From contig OX359199.1 of assembly GCA_947172415.1 (NCBI GenBank), forward strand, positions 7,517,884 through 7,581,883: a stretch of DNA of 64,000 nucleotides, written 5' to 3'. Shown here piece after piece: positions 14,572 through 26,700 of this stretch. This DNA is from Chondrosia reniformis. Taxonomy: Eukaryota; Porifera; Demospongiae; Chondrillida; Chondrillidae. The position numbers and the translations under genes were made by a program. Position 1 is the first letter of the stretch. Each line of letters opens with the position of its first letter. The notes beneath the pieces were generated by a model. That model saw only the letters and a program-made list of their open reading frames with translations, did not search any database and was not told the DNA's origin.

Positions 14572-15430
14572 AGTACATTAACTGTAGTTCTGTAACTCTA
14601 TCAAATGGCGAGATATGAAGCTAATTCTTTCTGTCAGCATTCACAGACATCCTATAGAGCATGTCCAATGGGTTTGTGAAATTATAATGAAACTTAAAAT
14701 TTGCCTTATCTTTCACAATACATTAACTTTGTATACCAGAAGTAAATGTACATTGAGAGCTATAACTCCTTCAAATGGAGAGATATGAAGCTAACACTTT
14801 GTGTCAGCATTCACAGACATCTATAGAACATGTCCAATGTGTTTTTGAAATTTTTATAGAAATTAAAATTTGCCCTATCTCTGACCATACGTTCATTAAC
14901 TTTGTATACCAGAAGTAAATATACATTGAGGGCTGTATCTCATTCAAATGGAGAGATATAAAGCTGTAACTTTGTGTCAGCATTCACAGATATCTGTAGA
15001 GCATGTCCAATGTGTTTTTGAAATTTTAATGAAACTTAAAATTTGCCCTATCTCTCACCATACATTAACTTGTATACCAGAATTAAATATACATTGAGGG
15101 TTGTAACTCATTCAAATGGAGAGATATAAAGCTGTGACTTTGTGTCAGCATTCACAGACATCTATAGAACATGTCCAATGTGTTTGTGAAATTTTCATGG
15201 AACTTCAAATTTGCCCAATCTCTGACCATACATACATTAACTTTGTATTCCAGAAGTAAATGTACATTGAGGGCTGTAACTCATTCAATGGAGAGATATA
15301 AAGCTGTGACTTCGTTTCAGTAGTCACAGACATCTAAAGAGCATGTCCAATGTGTTTTTGAAATTTTCATGGAACTTAAAATTTGCCGTATCTCTGACCA
15401 TACATTGACTATGTATACCAGAAGTCTGTT

Positions 15431-16006
15431 TAATGGAACGATCTTAAGGTAATTGTCAAGAAATATATGATATACTCACTGAGTTTTGAGTTTTTGAAGT
15501 ATGTAACATGTAAATTTTATTTTAACTAATTAATGGAATATAATATATTAGATATACAAGTATATATATATTGTGTCAATTTTCCGATAAATGTGTCAGA
15601 TATATATATTAAAGTCATCACTAGAGACCCAAGTCTAGGGAGAGGTGACAAGAAAATCCAATTGCAAGAAATCATACTGATTGAAACTCTTTAGATGTAG
15701 CTTCAATTCTGATCTGTATTTTAAAACTGAATATGACCCTTGTATTTTATATAGTGACTCATAGGCCCAGTCTGGCCTAGTGCATACATCATATTTTGAT
15801 TTGCACGTGTCACTCTAACAAATGTTATGATTATATATTTGCAATTGGATGTGATGATAGCATTGAAGTTTAAGCTTTTTGTCTCAAATTTAATACCAAG
15901 TTGATGTGCGGATCGAGGGTGAGTATGTCCAGAAATTTGATGCATGACGTCATCAACGAGGCGAGAAAGCTGATAGCTGGGCAACGATAATTGATTAAGC
16001 GTACAA
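15431..16006. other. Unique AT-rich intergenic region upstream of the ankyrin gene
   Basis: Satellite similarity fades near 15430. The rest is AT-rich unique DNA with short tatata runs around 15535-15610. It presumably holds the promoter of the downstream gene; no specific element was recognised. Confidence 0.5.
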
Positions 16007-18262
16007 ATGGCTCTTGCCGTAGTGGAAGATTTTACTGTGGCTTCTGAACTGGGAGATCTTTGCTGGATGAGAAGATGTATGAAGAATGGAGCCAAAGTGT
16101 ACAACAGAAATACTCAGGTATAATTTACAGGTCATCAAGTCGTTATGATGCGACTGTTTTCTCTTATTGTAAACCTCCTTGTAAACAGGGCTTGACAGCG
16201 CTACATATGGTCTGTCGCGAGTGGCATTACGAATGTCTCAAGTACTTACTTGATCACTGTAATGTTGATATTAATGTGGCGGCTGAGCGCAATGGGGAGA
16301 CGCCCCTTCATATGGCAGTCAAGAAGGCCACTCCTTCAAGACCCACCACACAATGCTTGCAGGTACTAAAGATTTTGCTGGAAAGAGGAGCGGATTGTAA
16401 CAAGTAAGTAACGTGCCTGGGAACCTGCACGACACGTCCAATGGTAGCCTTACGTCCATAGGCAGTGCTTTAAGGGTAGAACTCCGCTGCACTTCGTGTC
16501 CAGTCTCGGAAATGTTACTCTGGTAAAATTGCTCATTAATTCAGGAGCTGATATTCAAGTTGAAGTAAGTTTGCAGGTTTTCAGTTAATGAAACTGATTT
16601 TCATCTCTTTCCTTATTTGGTAACCAGGATGTGGAGGGTATGACTGCTCTCTGTTTGGCAGAGTTGGGTGCTCACCATGAGGTGAGTCGCCTTCTGAGGT
16701 CTCTGCACTGGGCAGCTGACAAGGATCAGCAGACAAACAGGGTCCTCCTCCAGACTGCCATGAAGCAGGAGCAGATGGAGATAGCAGCGGAGTACCAGCA
16801 GCGATCCAAGCACTATGGTGCAGTCAAAGCTTATGAGTCATGGCTCGACAAGAAGAGGTTCTCGGGTACACCTCAACATGAGCCTGGTCGGTGTCAGTAC
16901 AGAAAGGAACAAAAGTTAAAGAGTTCCTCTCACTGCACACGGGTTTGTGACTCCTGCCATAAATCTGTGACCTCAAGAACCAGCTCAGCAAGCACTGTCC
17001 CTCATGTTAGGCCAATGATTATCTCACAAGAACAAAAGAGAAAAAATGTGGATCACATAGGAAGTCCTGCATCCATTTACCCGTACACAAACTATCCAAA
17101 CAAGAAAAGATGCAATTTGCCAAAAGAAAAGCCAAAGGTTCCAATTGATATCAAAAAGAATGGTAAAACAAGCCGTTCTTCCTCCGAGAGCTCAACCAAG
17201 GTAAGCAGATGCTCTTCAGAGGAGACCGGCTTAAGAGATGGTAAATCTTTGGAACAACTGGGGCAAGACAGCTCTTTTGAGTGCATCGAAGAGCCATTCT
17301 CTAATGAAGACTGTGAGCTGGACAACAATACTGAGCTGATGTTCCATGAGGTTGAACAGACTAGTTTAAAAGGCCTCTCTGGATCCTTATACATTCAAGA
17401 GTTGCTCGGAGCTGATGCAAAGACACAGGATTCCACTGAAGGGCACTTGTCAGTGTCTCAAATTAATCATCGTCACAGTACCTATCGAGGAAAGCTAATG
17501 CGCCGCGTCAGCCTGGGTGCTATTCCAGAGGGGAGGATTGTTGAAGATTACCGAATCGGCCAACAAGATATGTTAGCCACTGATTTTATGGCTTGGCAAG
17601 CAGTCCTTGCCTCCCAGAGGCAGTGCCAATCGGCCCCTCCCTCTCCCATTGGGAGTGCCAGAAGTAGAGAATACCCCAGCACTTCAAATGATGACGATGA
17701 TGATGAGTTTTTAGAAGATTTTGCAGTCCAAAGTGAAGGGAGCAATGATTCAGATGATGAGGACATTAACAGACCTGACACCCCATTACCTTCAATGGCT
17801 TATGGAGAGCCTCTGTCACCCTCTCCTGTGTCTGTCACTCCCATCAACTCTGTGTGCAACCTCTCCTCTCCCAGTAGCCACAGCCTCAGTGGGATGGCCT
17901 CTCCTGAGCCCTCCCCTCCCAACCACGCCCCCCAGGCTGTCTGGGGGATAGAAAAGCTTGATCCAAGTATCATAGTGCCTTCAGTTTCCTTGAGCAATGT
18001 TGAGCTGTGCATCAGTGGGGATAGAATAGCTCCTGCACAAAGGACCTCTACTTCAAGCAAGCTAGGCTCAGAGAGAAGAGTGGAGACAAAGTCGCAGGTC
18101 TTTCCTGGTCACTCACCATCCCCTGTCAGCATGCTGACAACACGACAGACAAAGTCTGCTTCGTCACTGAAGTACAATGTAACTTCTTCAATTAAACCTC
18201 GTATTCTTCTCAAACCAACTGTAATGCAATTTGGTGGAGGATTAATTTCACCTGAAAAGTGA
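16007..18262 (+). CDS. Ankyrin-repeat protein with long Ser-rich C-terminal region
   Basis: Four exons join in phase: 16007-16117, 16189-16403, 16462-16564 and 16628-18262 (TGA). The first ATG, in context acaaATGGCT, opens a product of about 687 residues. Residues 10-180 form ankyrin repeats with clear signatures: GLTALHMVCREWHYECLKYLL, GETPLHMAVKKA, KGRTPLHFVSS and EGMTALCLAELGAHHEV. After them comes a helical stretch with LLRSLHWAADKDQ and YGAVKAYESWLDKKRF. The remaining 400 or so residues are low-complexity Ser/Pro/acidic sequence, including a D/E-rich stretch (SNDDDDDEFLEDF), and probably disordered. Such proteins are usually scaffolds. I cannot assign an orthologue; the segment after the repeats faintly recalls ANKRD53-type proteins. 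No membrane segment or signal peptide was seen. Confidence 0.85.
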
Positions 18263-18301
18263 GTGAGAGTATGTGTACAGGAACTGCATTGCTGATTTAA
18301 G

Positions 18302-18302
<1 letters not shown>

Positions 18303-18342
<40 letters not shown>
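18303..18342. repeat. (CT)n microsatellite
   Basis: An uninterrupted CT dinucleotide run of about 40 bp in the short interval between the ankyrin gene and RPL26. An aataaaatgtg polyadenylation-type signal follows at about 18358. Confidence 0.95.
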
Positions 18343-18346
<4 letters not shown>

Positions 18347-18515
18347 TAGTTCCCCTAATAAAATGTGCATATATGCACCGCCTGTTAACAAATCCCCGAG
18401 TTTTAAAACCAGATAATAACTTCATTAATGTGTATATAATATGTTGGTGTTAATAAAATGGCACCATTTAATGGGTCGTTGGTCACGTGATCTCGTCCGA
18501 ACACGTGTAGATAAA

Positions 18516-19054
18516 ATGAAGTTCAATCCTAGAGTGAGTTCTTCTCGGAGGAAGAACCGCAAGCGGCACTTCGCAGCTTCGTCAGTGCTTAGAAGAAAGA
18601 TAATGAGTGCGCCATTAAGTAAAGATTTGAGAACCAAGTACAATGTCCGATCGATGCCGATACGAAAGGAGGACGAAGTTGTAGTCGTACGCGGTCATTA
18701 CAAGGGACAGGCGGCCGGTAAAGTTATTCAGGTGGGTTATTTACTTATTGACGCTCAGAGAGGTGCCACATCTGCCAGTAAAGCGGACTGGTCGCATCTT
18801 TACTAATGGTTGCTGCTTCCCTTTAGGTGTACAGGAAGAAATGGGTTATCCACGTGGATAGGATCCAGAGAGAGAAGGCGAATGGTGCTACGGTTCCTGC
18901 TGGCATTCATCCTTCCAAGGTGGAGATTGTAAAGCTAAAACTGGATAAGGATCGCAAGAAGATTTTAGAGAGGAAGGCTCAAGCTAAACTGAAGGATAAG
19001 AACAAGGGAAAGATCACCGAATCAGATGTACAAGCAATGGACGCTACATCTTAA
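18516..19054 (+). CDS. RPL26: Cytosolic 60S ribosomal protein L26 (uL24)
   Basis: Two exons, 18516-18731 and 18827-19054, give a product of about 147 residues, the normal eukaryotic length. The start [19 protein letters not shown] and the block [24 protein letters not shown] (KOW motif) are diagnostic, followed by [18 protein letters not shown] and [13 protein letters not shown]. The ATG at 18516 is chosen over an in-frame upstream ATG (18441) because family members begin MKFNP. The protein is an early-assembling 60S subunit component near the exit tunnel. The gene sits between the ankyrin gene and the RNF4-like gene, all on the plus strand, with only about 65 bp to the next start codon. Confidence 0.97.
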
Positions 19055-19119
19055 ATGTTTCTTATATAAAGTACACAAAGCAGTTAATTGTGCATTGAAT
19101 CAGATTATTTGTGTACGCA

Positions 19120-20803
19120 ATGTCTTTAAATATGGCGGACAGCGAGAGTGAAGGTTATGTTGACAGAGAGTTTGGAACGGAGGGACAAAGTAGCGCCAAT
19201 GATTTGGAGAACTTGTCCAACGACAGGGAAGAAGAGTTTATTTCGAGAAGAATTCCACCTTATTCGTTAGAGCCAATTACTTTGGATGAAAGCGAGCCAA
19301 TAATTGATCTAACAGATACTCCCGCCCATGAGATTGTGGACTTGACAGTTAAGACTCCACGTAAATGTAGCGACGATGTAATAGAAGTTACTTATTTAGA
19401 TGATGCGTCTAGTTCTACCCAACATAAAGAGGAGAGGTACGGGAAGCGGTGTTTTGTTGTGTTAACTATTAACTAGTAGACCACCATTTAGATGTGCTAT
19501 ACAGTAGAGCACCATTTAGATATGCTATACAGTAGACCACCATTTAGATGTGCTATACAGTAGAGCACCATTAGATGTGCTATACAGTAGAGCACCATTT
19601 AGATGTGCTATACAGTAGAGCACCATTTAGATGTGCTATACAGTAGAGCACCATTTAGATGTGCTATACAGTAGAGCACCATTTAGATGTGCTATACAGT
19701 AGACCACCATTTAGATATGCTATACAGTAGACCACCATTTAGATGTGCTATACAGTAGAGCACCATTAGATGTGCTATACAGTAGAGCACCATTTAGATG
19801 TGCTATACAGTAGAGCACCATTTAGATGTGCTATACAGTAGAGCACCATTTAGATGTGCTATACAGTAGAGCACCATTTAGATGTGCTATACAGTAGAGC
19901 ACCATTTAGATATGCTATACAGTAGACCACCATTTAGATGTGCTATACAGTAGAGCACCATTTAGATGTGCTATACAGTAGAGCACCATTTAGATGTGCT
20001 ATACAGTAGAGCACCATTTAGATGTGCTATACAGTAGAGCACCATTTAGATGTGCTATACAGTAGACCACCATTTAGATATGCTATACAGTAGACCACCA
20101 TTTAGATGTGCTATACAGTAGAGCACCATTTAGATGTGCTATACAGTAGAGCACCATTTAGATGTGCTATACAGTAGAGCACCATTTAGATGTGCTATAC
20201 AGTAGAGCACCATTTAGATGTGCTATACAGTAGACCACCATTTAGATGTGCTATACAGTAGAGCACCATTTAGATGTGCTATACAGTAGAGCACCATTTA
20301 TCTTGTATAGTCACGTATAGCCTGTAGTGTTTTGATGTTATAATCTTATCAGCTGTGTCAGTCAGTTATTGTATTGTTTGTTGTAGTTCCACACCAAATA
20401 TGGATCTTCAGTGCTGTGTGTGCATGCAGGAGACATCGGAGGTGAGGGGTAGTGGTTGAGTTTCCATCACATCTTTACCAACTGAATGTACCTGGTCAGG
20501 TTTGCTGCAGCTCCAATGATAGATATCTATATTGATGTTATTCATTAGATGCAATATAATTTTTGAACTGATGTAGTTACATGGATTGATCAGCTGAACA
20601 TTAAAGTTTTCAAATGTTAATATTCCAACCATCTCCTTCTGCTGTTGCAGTTCTCTACGGCGGGGAAGCACACAGTCAGTACTCTTTGCGGACATATATT
20701 TTGTAGTGATTGCATTGAAAGAATCTTGGTAGAATTTAAACAATGTGCAGTTTGCAAGAAGAAGATCACATCACGGAAGCATTTTCATAAAATCTTTATA
20801 TAA
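19120..20803 (+). CDS. RNF4: RNF4-type SUMO-targeted RING E3 ubiquitin ligase
   Basis: Three exons close in phase: 19120-19436, 20387-20441 and 20651-20803 (TAA), giving about 175 residues. The N-terminal half has acidic SUMO-interaction-type motifs in series (EPIIDLTD, HEIVDLTV, DVIEVTYLDD). The C-terminal RING has CCVC, then STLCGHIFCSDCI and CAVCKKKI, ending RKHFHKIFI like the RNF4 tail. RNF4 family enzymes bind poly-SUMO chains through the tandem motifs and ubiquitylate the SUMOylated target in the nucleus. Either ATG 19120 or ATG 19132 (AAATATGGCGG) could start; the second matches the start context of neighbouring genes. Intron 1 is about 950 bp, unusually long here, and is mostly minisatellite. 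Confidence 0.88.
19473..20300. repeat. 28-bp minisatellite in intron 1 of the RNF4-like gene
   Basis: About 29 tandem copies of a 28-bp unit (cagtagagcaccatttagat plus gtgctata), with recurrent variants gac/gag and tat/tgt and occasional 27-bp copies. It fills most of the intron. Confidence 0.97.
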
Positions 20804-21013
20804 AACAATTGTAATTTGTGCCTATTAATTCATTGTATACAGCGAACTTTCTGGTGTCAATAACTGTTTAATATACGAGTTCCATTGACGGTACAGATTA
20901 TATCATGGAAAGTTTAAGTATATACAATGCCATATATGGTTGTATCTACTCTAAGTAGCACTCTTCTACATAATGAGACTGTTTAATCTAATCAATCAAG
21001 AATGTTGAATTGG

Positions 21014-22191
21014 TTAATCATCCTTTGTTCCATGTTTAAGGATCCTTGTGAAAGCGATGTAGTCAAACATTCCAGAGTTTGTATCCACTGGTGCTCCTTT
21101 CAGCATCTGCTCAACTTCATCGTCAGTCATGCGGTCACCCATGGTTGTTAGCAAGGTCCGTAACCTATATGGAATTAAGTGAACACAGAAGAATTTCTTT
21201 TTACAAGTGGGGAGGGCAAATACAAAACAGTAAATATTTGAGGGGTAACACTGTTCTTGCGTTTAAACTTTCCTAAGGAAAGCATCTTTCAATTTACTTT
21301 CAGGAAAAGGAGTGACTACTAATTTCGGGACATTCTAAATGGGCAGCCATATTGATGTCCATTTAAAGTTACATTCAAAATGGACGACAGCAGGGTTCTG
21401 AACTGTGTTCACAGCTAGTAATAATACATGATCAAATGGCACATTCCAGAGGGCCCAATGAAAGGAGTGACTTAACAATGCATTCAGTTGAATAAGGATA
21501 AACACAATGAATTGCCTTATATGGTCATTAGCTTATGTTACATCTCAGCTTGACACCTGGAATGCATTAGGTAATTAAGCAAATTAAGACTGTATACATC
21601 ACAAACTGAACATCTATGACTCACTTGTCTTCATTTATCTTTCCTGTCCCCTCGTCATCAAAACAGGCGAATGCATTTCTAATGACATCCTCTGGATCAG
21701 TACCTGAACAGACAACACATTCCCTCATCAGTCAAAGCGCATTAATTGCAGCACGCGTGGCGTGGCGGACTTACCATTCAACTTCTCCCCGTAAAGGGTT
21801 AAAAACATTGTAAAATTGAGTGGTCCAGGCGCGTCCGCCATCATGACGCTTATCTCCTTGTCATCCGGGTCCTTACCTGGAGAGAGGCGACACGACTGAT
21901 GGAGGCGGCGCACATTAAAGTGTGATTATCATACTTACCCAGCGAGTTCCAGATGGCTTTCAAATCTTGGTCGTCGATAAATCCATCTCTATTTCCGTCA
22001 ATGACATTGAAGGCCTACATATGCAGGTATGTTGAATATTCACTAATTCTATCTTTGAGAAACTGAACACTAACCTCTTTGAATTCCTGGATTTGCGCCT
22101 GATCAAACATGGCGAAGATGTTTGACGTGGCTCTCTGGCCACGCTTCTTTCCCGGTCCCTTTCCCTTGGATCGCACAATCCTGCCACTCAT
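21014..22191 (-). CDS. Non-muscle/smooth-muscle-type myosin regulatory light chain
   Basis: Five exons on the minus strand: 22191-22075, 22014-21939, 21876-21775, 21703-21625 and 21164-21014, with all phases closing and about 172 residues. The N-terminus has a basic run followed by [16 protein letters not shown], the phosphorylatable Thr-Ser segment used by myosin light-chain kinase and ROCK. EF-hand 1 has the intact loop [12 protein letters not shown]. Later parts read [40 protein letters not shown] and ILKHGTKDD. These features identify the MYL9/MYL12/spaghetti-squash class, which binds the lever arm of myosin II and gates contractility. The gene ends about 110 bp from the stop of MRPL46 on the same strand. 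Confidence 0.95.
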
Positions 22192-22300
22192 CCTTCTTTT
22201 TGCGGTCAACAATTGATACAGAACGCTTATTATACGTGTGGGTGCGGGTAGGATGGCATTCAACTGACATCATGACAATATGGCCGACATTTATATGACA

Positions 22301-23620
22301 TCAATGTAACAGTATTGGGCGTAATTTAGTTAAATATTCCATTGGTAAATACTCTTCCATCTCATCTTTAGTCAACCATAATACATTTTCATTTGAAGCA
22401 TTACATTTCCACTGTTCCTTCAACTGTGCCTTGTAGAAGAAAACCTACATTCATACATACACACTACATATCACACAACTTTACATTACATGTCAGGGGA
22501 AATTGAATTCAGTAGACATTACTTTACAGTGATCCCAGATTAGATTACAAAACAATTGAAGTAAGTGTGTTGGGGGAATATAAATAACACAGAGCAAACT
22601 GCTCACTTTAAATATTTCATTTTCTTTTGTGTATGTTAAGTGACTGTTTGGAGCACTGGACAGAAACCGACTGTGTGTGGGCAACCATTTCAGACCAGCA
22701 AAGTACTTATCTTCAACATTTGCAAGAGATCTTTTTGCACTCTACAAATGCAGACCAATTCACTTATGCACTCGTCAATGTACTAGCCCCCACCCCCACT
22801 CGAACAGCTACAGAGACTAACTATACCGTTACTCATTCCTACACACACGAGGACCTGCTTAGTGACAGCCATTTTTTGGCAGACTTGTGAGAATACAGAC
22901 AGTGAACATGTCAAATATATATGCATATAGGGTATACCATGTATAAATCCCCTATTGTGCGATAAGATAGTGGAGATAGGGGGACAGCAAGTGGGATTTG
23001 ACACAGTAGGCCACCCCAAACCAATTAGTCAAACCTTACCCCCTATTGTACCGGGTGGGGCAATACATTGGCCGCTGCATTACCTCTAATAGGGTTTCAG
23101 AATCAGTCCATTCTGTGGTAGGTAAACTCCACGTTTCCATATCTAAATCCCTTACAATAAGGTATAGCACTGCATCTAGCTTTCTGTTTAAACTACTTAA
23201 ATCCCTCTTCACGTCAGCGTCCGTTTCTCTGGCAGCTGTCTCGAAGAGTTGAAAGTCTTTGTCAAATGCATCTTGGAGCTCGACGAACTCGTTGCTACTT
23301 CCGAAAAGCTCTTTACTTTGACTGTCACTAAGGTCTTCATCGAGCGCCCTCTTCTCTCGAGACCTGAGCTTCTCCGTTTCCAAAGCCGCCTGCAATTCGA
23401 AATCAGACAATCTACTTCTCTCCATTCTGTACTTGTCTGCCAACGTCTCGTATTCCTTTTCAAGTCGGTTCTTTTCTCTATTCAGCAAAGGCATTCTCTG
23501 CAGACAAGTGGCTACAATAACTCGACATTTTGCAGTATCAGACAACCTCAAATTCGTCCTCAAGTTCCTGCAAACTGGCGGATCGCGGAACAACCTCGAA
23601 ATCAATCGTTTCGACGCCAT
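22301..23620 (-). CDS. MRPL46: Mitochondrial ribosomal protein L46
   Basis: Three minus-strand exons, 23620-23084, 22741-22607 and 22444-22301, encode about 271 residues, close to the vertebrate length. Diagnostic segments are the charged helical N-terminal half, RDLSSLNRKLDAVLYLIV, WSLPTTEWTDSETLLE, RFLSSAPNSHLTYT and the Nudix-like tail VFFYKAQL with VLWLTKDEMEEYL. The protein is a structural part of the mitochondrial large subunit. ATG 23620 (AAAATGGCG) is preferred; an in-frame ATG at 23671 would add 17 residues and could also belong to a targeting peptide. The long 342-bp intron 1 contains no obvious exon. The start lies only about 100 bp from the stop of the RGS12-type gene. Confidence 0.93.
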
Positions 23621-23722
23621 TTTCGACGTACAGACTTTCGCATAGCAAAATGGCCGACTGTACAAATACAAAAAAATAGAAATGGTTTGCGATAAAATAT
23701 GTCTAAAATAAAAGTTTGTAAA

Positions 23723-26700
23723 CTAAACCATGGACCCTCGATCATCACTCTTCCAGTCCTTATCAAAGCTTCTTCTGGCCTTCCTACTGGGGTGTGCCCT
23801 TTTGAACTCTTCTTGTAAGAGGCGCTCGCCTTTCTGTTGCAGCATCCTGCTGTCCTGTCGACTGGTCCACTGAGGCACTTGAGTAGTTGGGTACAGAGGC
23901 TGCGAGAGGCTAAAGGATTGGTCGGGATGATTGCTCCACATTGGAGGGTGGAGGAGATGTTGAGAAGAGGGAGGCCGAGCAGGATTGTAGTGCAAGTTCC
24001 CAACTGACATGGCATGCGTCTTCCTAGGGATTTCCCCTTCAGTTTGGCCACTGGAGGCAGGTGGGTGCATCAGAGCAGTTTCAGAAGAGCTGGATCCTTT
24101 GGACCGCTTTGGCATTTTCCTTTTTGGTTGGTGGTTAGCTGCCATGACTACTGTGTCAAGCTGTGAGTAGCTGTCAGAAGATGAGGAGTGGGCGGAGACA
24201 GCACTGGAGGGGGAGGTGTCCAAACTACTGCGGGACTGTGGCCTCAACCTTACATAGTCCTGTGGGGAAATACCCTGGACATACTGAGGACTTGGGCTGA
24301 CACTGTGACGGCGGGGTGGGGGATGACTGGGAGGGGGTGGAGACTTTGATCGCCATGGCAATTGAGGGGGTGGGTAAGGGGGTGGCAGCAGAGCACTATG
24401 TCTCCTGTAGGCCTGTGGCCTAGAGTCAGTAGCAACTACTTCCACATTGAAGGGAGGCTCTGGATAGCAGTCTTGTGACAAGCTGTAGATGGGAGAGATG
24501 GAGCGCTTGGAAGGTGACTTGTCAAAGAGGGAGGGCTGGGAGCCACTAAGAGTGTCACTGATCTGGTGAGCCTTCTCCTTCTCAGAGTGAGGATGGTGTG
24601 TGGTAGAAGTGGGTGGGCCACTAGTTCTCCCTTTCTTGTTCTGCTCCTGAATTGGAAAGGAGAGAGATTTGCTGCTCGTGAGAACTGGTTTTGGAGCTTG
24701 AGATCTTTGCTCCTTCAAGACGTCTGACTGCAGTCTGTTGATCAAGCCAAAGAGATCTGGAGAAAGAGACAAGTGGGGGAAATGAGAGGGTTCTCCCCTA
24801 CAGGTATACATAAGCTGTAGAAAGAGACAAGTGGGGGAAATGAGAGGGTTCTCCCCTACAGGTATACATAAGCTGTAGAAAGGGACAAGTGGGGGTAATG
24901 AGAGGGTTCTCCCCTACAGGTATACATAAGCTGTAGAAAGGGACAAGTGGGGGTAATGAGAGGGTTCTCCCCTACAGGTATACATAAGCTGTAGAAAGGG
25001 ACAAGTGGGGGTAATGAGAGGGTTCTCCCCTACAGGTACACATACTATCAAAGTCTTCCTCAGATCCATTGTTGTTGTTGGAAGATGCGTTGGTCACCAA
25101 GGTACCTTTCTGGTGCAGGCTACCTGAAGAGGAGCTCAGGGTAGAGTGGCTCTCGGATCCTGATAAATTGGACTTGTTGCCCGATGCTGTCTTGTGGGTC
25201 GTCTTCACCTCCACTCTCTGACCCTTCAGCAAGTCAGCGTAGGTGCTCCACTTGAGGGGCTGCCGGGCTCCAAAGACATACAGCTGGACAGAGGAGGGGC
25301 TCAGATCACTTTCCCTTAGAATCGGCTCCATGACCTCCTGCACCGTCTTGTTTGGGTCTGCAGGGACAGACACCTCCTTCTTGGGGAAGATGGCTTGGAA
25401 GAAGTCAAGAGACTGGCGAATAACAAGGTATTGGTTTGTGAGTTCAGCTGAAGCTGCTTCAAGATCCACTGGCTACAAGTGGAGAATAGAACATATATGA
25501 ATCTAGTTTTGGAAATCTTTGTACAGCCACTTACCAGGAGTGTCTGTGCAAAGCGAATGTCTGCAGTTTCAAAGGAGAGATTGTACTGTTTCATGAGGTG
25601 GGACAGTGTGTCCCTCACAGTTCCTCCTTTGGTAACTGGTAGGATCTTGGTGACCTTCTCGTGCAGGACAACTCCAAAGCATGGTCCACAGTGAGTGTTG
25701 AGGTACGCCAAATGCTGCAGAAGAAGAAAGGCTATATCAATAGCTGTGTCAGTGTCTATCACTCCCTGCAGGAGGAATGCAAGACTGAGATACCTCCATG
25801 TATACAGTAAGATTTGATAACTGACCACAAACATGTTATGGCAACCATCCAATTAATACTAAAGTAATTGGAGCTACACAATTATCAATCATTTGGTCTG
25901 AATTAACACACTGCCATACCAAGTCATGTAATACTATATTTAGTTACAGTGATACAAGGTAACCAAACACAGAATGTATATAGATTTGATTGCATAGCTA
26001 CAAACACAAATCCATTACAGACATATGCAATTTCAATCTAGTATACCACATGTACACAGAACCCTTATTTAAACACTGGAAATCAGTTCAACCGGGACAC
26101 TTCCACACTCCAGTACTTACATCGACATCGCTCTCCTCCTGGTTCTGGAACCCTCTGACGTTTTGAACCGGATGCAGGGAGGGAGGCGCTCCACTCCCAT
26201 CACTGACACGCCCCCTATCACGTACAGACTTTGACTTTTTCTTTTCATTTGTAGAGTACAGACCAAATCCAATAGCAGGCTTTGAGTTGCTACGGAAACT
26301 GCGTGACCTCCTTCCAAATATGGACCACCCACCTCCCTCTTTAGACTTTTTCTTTTCCTTTTCCCTAGCATTGGAAGAGCTGTTGTGGGCGGGGTCTTGG
26401 GGGAGGGGCAGGGGTGCAATAGCATCCTCCTCCTCATACTTCTCTGCAGTGTCATCACTCTCAGATGTGTCAAATGGCAGAGCCTTTCCGTCCATTTCTG
26501 CCATCAGAAAGCTTTGGACCAGTTTGGACCTCCGGAACCTCTGGTAACTGTCCAGCTTCATCAGACTGTAAATCTACATGGAGGAGGAGAGACTGGTTGC
26601 CATGGCTACAAACAACTTGTGCATAGTACACATACGTACCTGCCTCTGAGCTTCATAGAAGGTATCTGTCTTGGGAAAGTCCAACTGCTTGATAATGTAT

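Larger units (their letters stand above)
890..15430. repeat. Satellite array, about 168-169 bp monomers, with five embedded 1.07-kb segments
   Basis: Head-to-tail monomers, all in one orientation, are recognised by recurring blocks such as ctcattcaaatggagagata, tgtcagcattcacag, gaaattttcatggaactt and gtataccagaattaaatg. Neighbouring equivalent positions are 169 bp apart (for example 8319 and 8488). A 168-bp variant lacks one T in the aacttgtat block and often carries agatatctgtagagc. Monomers occupy about 890-1846, 2916-6537, 7602-8864, 9930-10509, 11574-13505 and 14572-15430, roughly 50 copies. Some adjacent copies, such as the run at about 3760-4090, look identical, which points to recent unequal exchange. 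Short reading frames of about 60 codons recur in the monomers but simply follow the repeat. No CENP-B box was found. Confidence 0.97.

Noticed and set aside
1470-15300. Recurring 60- to 90-codon reading frames (MERYKA... type) in the satellite
   Set aside because: They repeat with the 169-bp monomer, end wherever monomer variants place a stop, and show no codon-level constraint.
16060-16407. Alternative ankyrin-gene start at ATG 16060, reading through the first intron
   Set aside because: Removing the intron 16118-16188 from the ATG at 16007 gives a proper ankyrin repeat (CMKNGAKVYNRNTQGLTALH); the read-through lacks it.
19473-20300. Array resembling a CRISPR locus (regular 28-bp repeat)
   Set aside because: There are no unique spacers between repeats, it lies inside a eukaryotic intron, and there are no cas genes; it is a minisatellite.
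22783-23019. Possible extra exon in the large MRPL46 intron
   Set aside because: The exons at 23084 and 22741 join directly in phase and give the expected family sequence; inserted frames contain stops.
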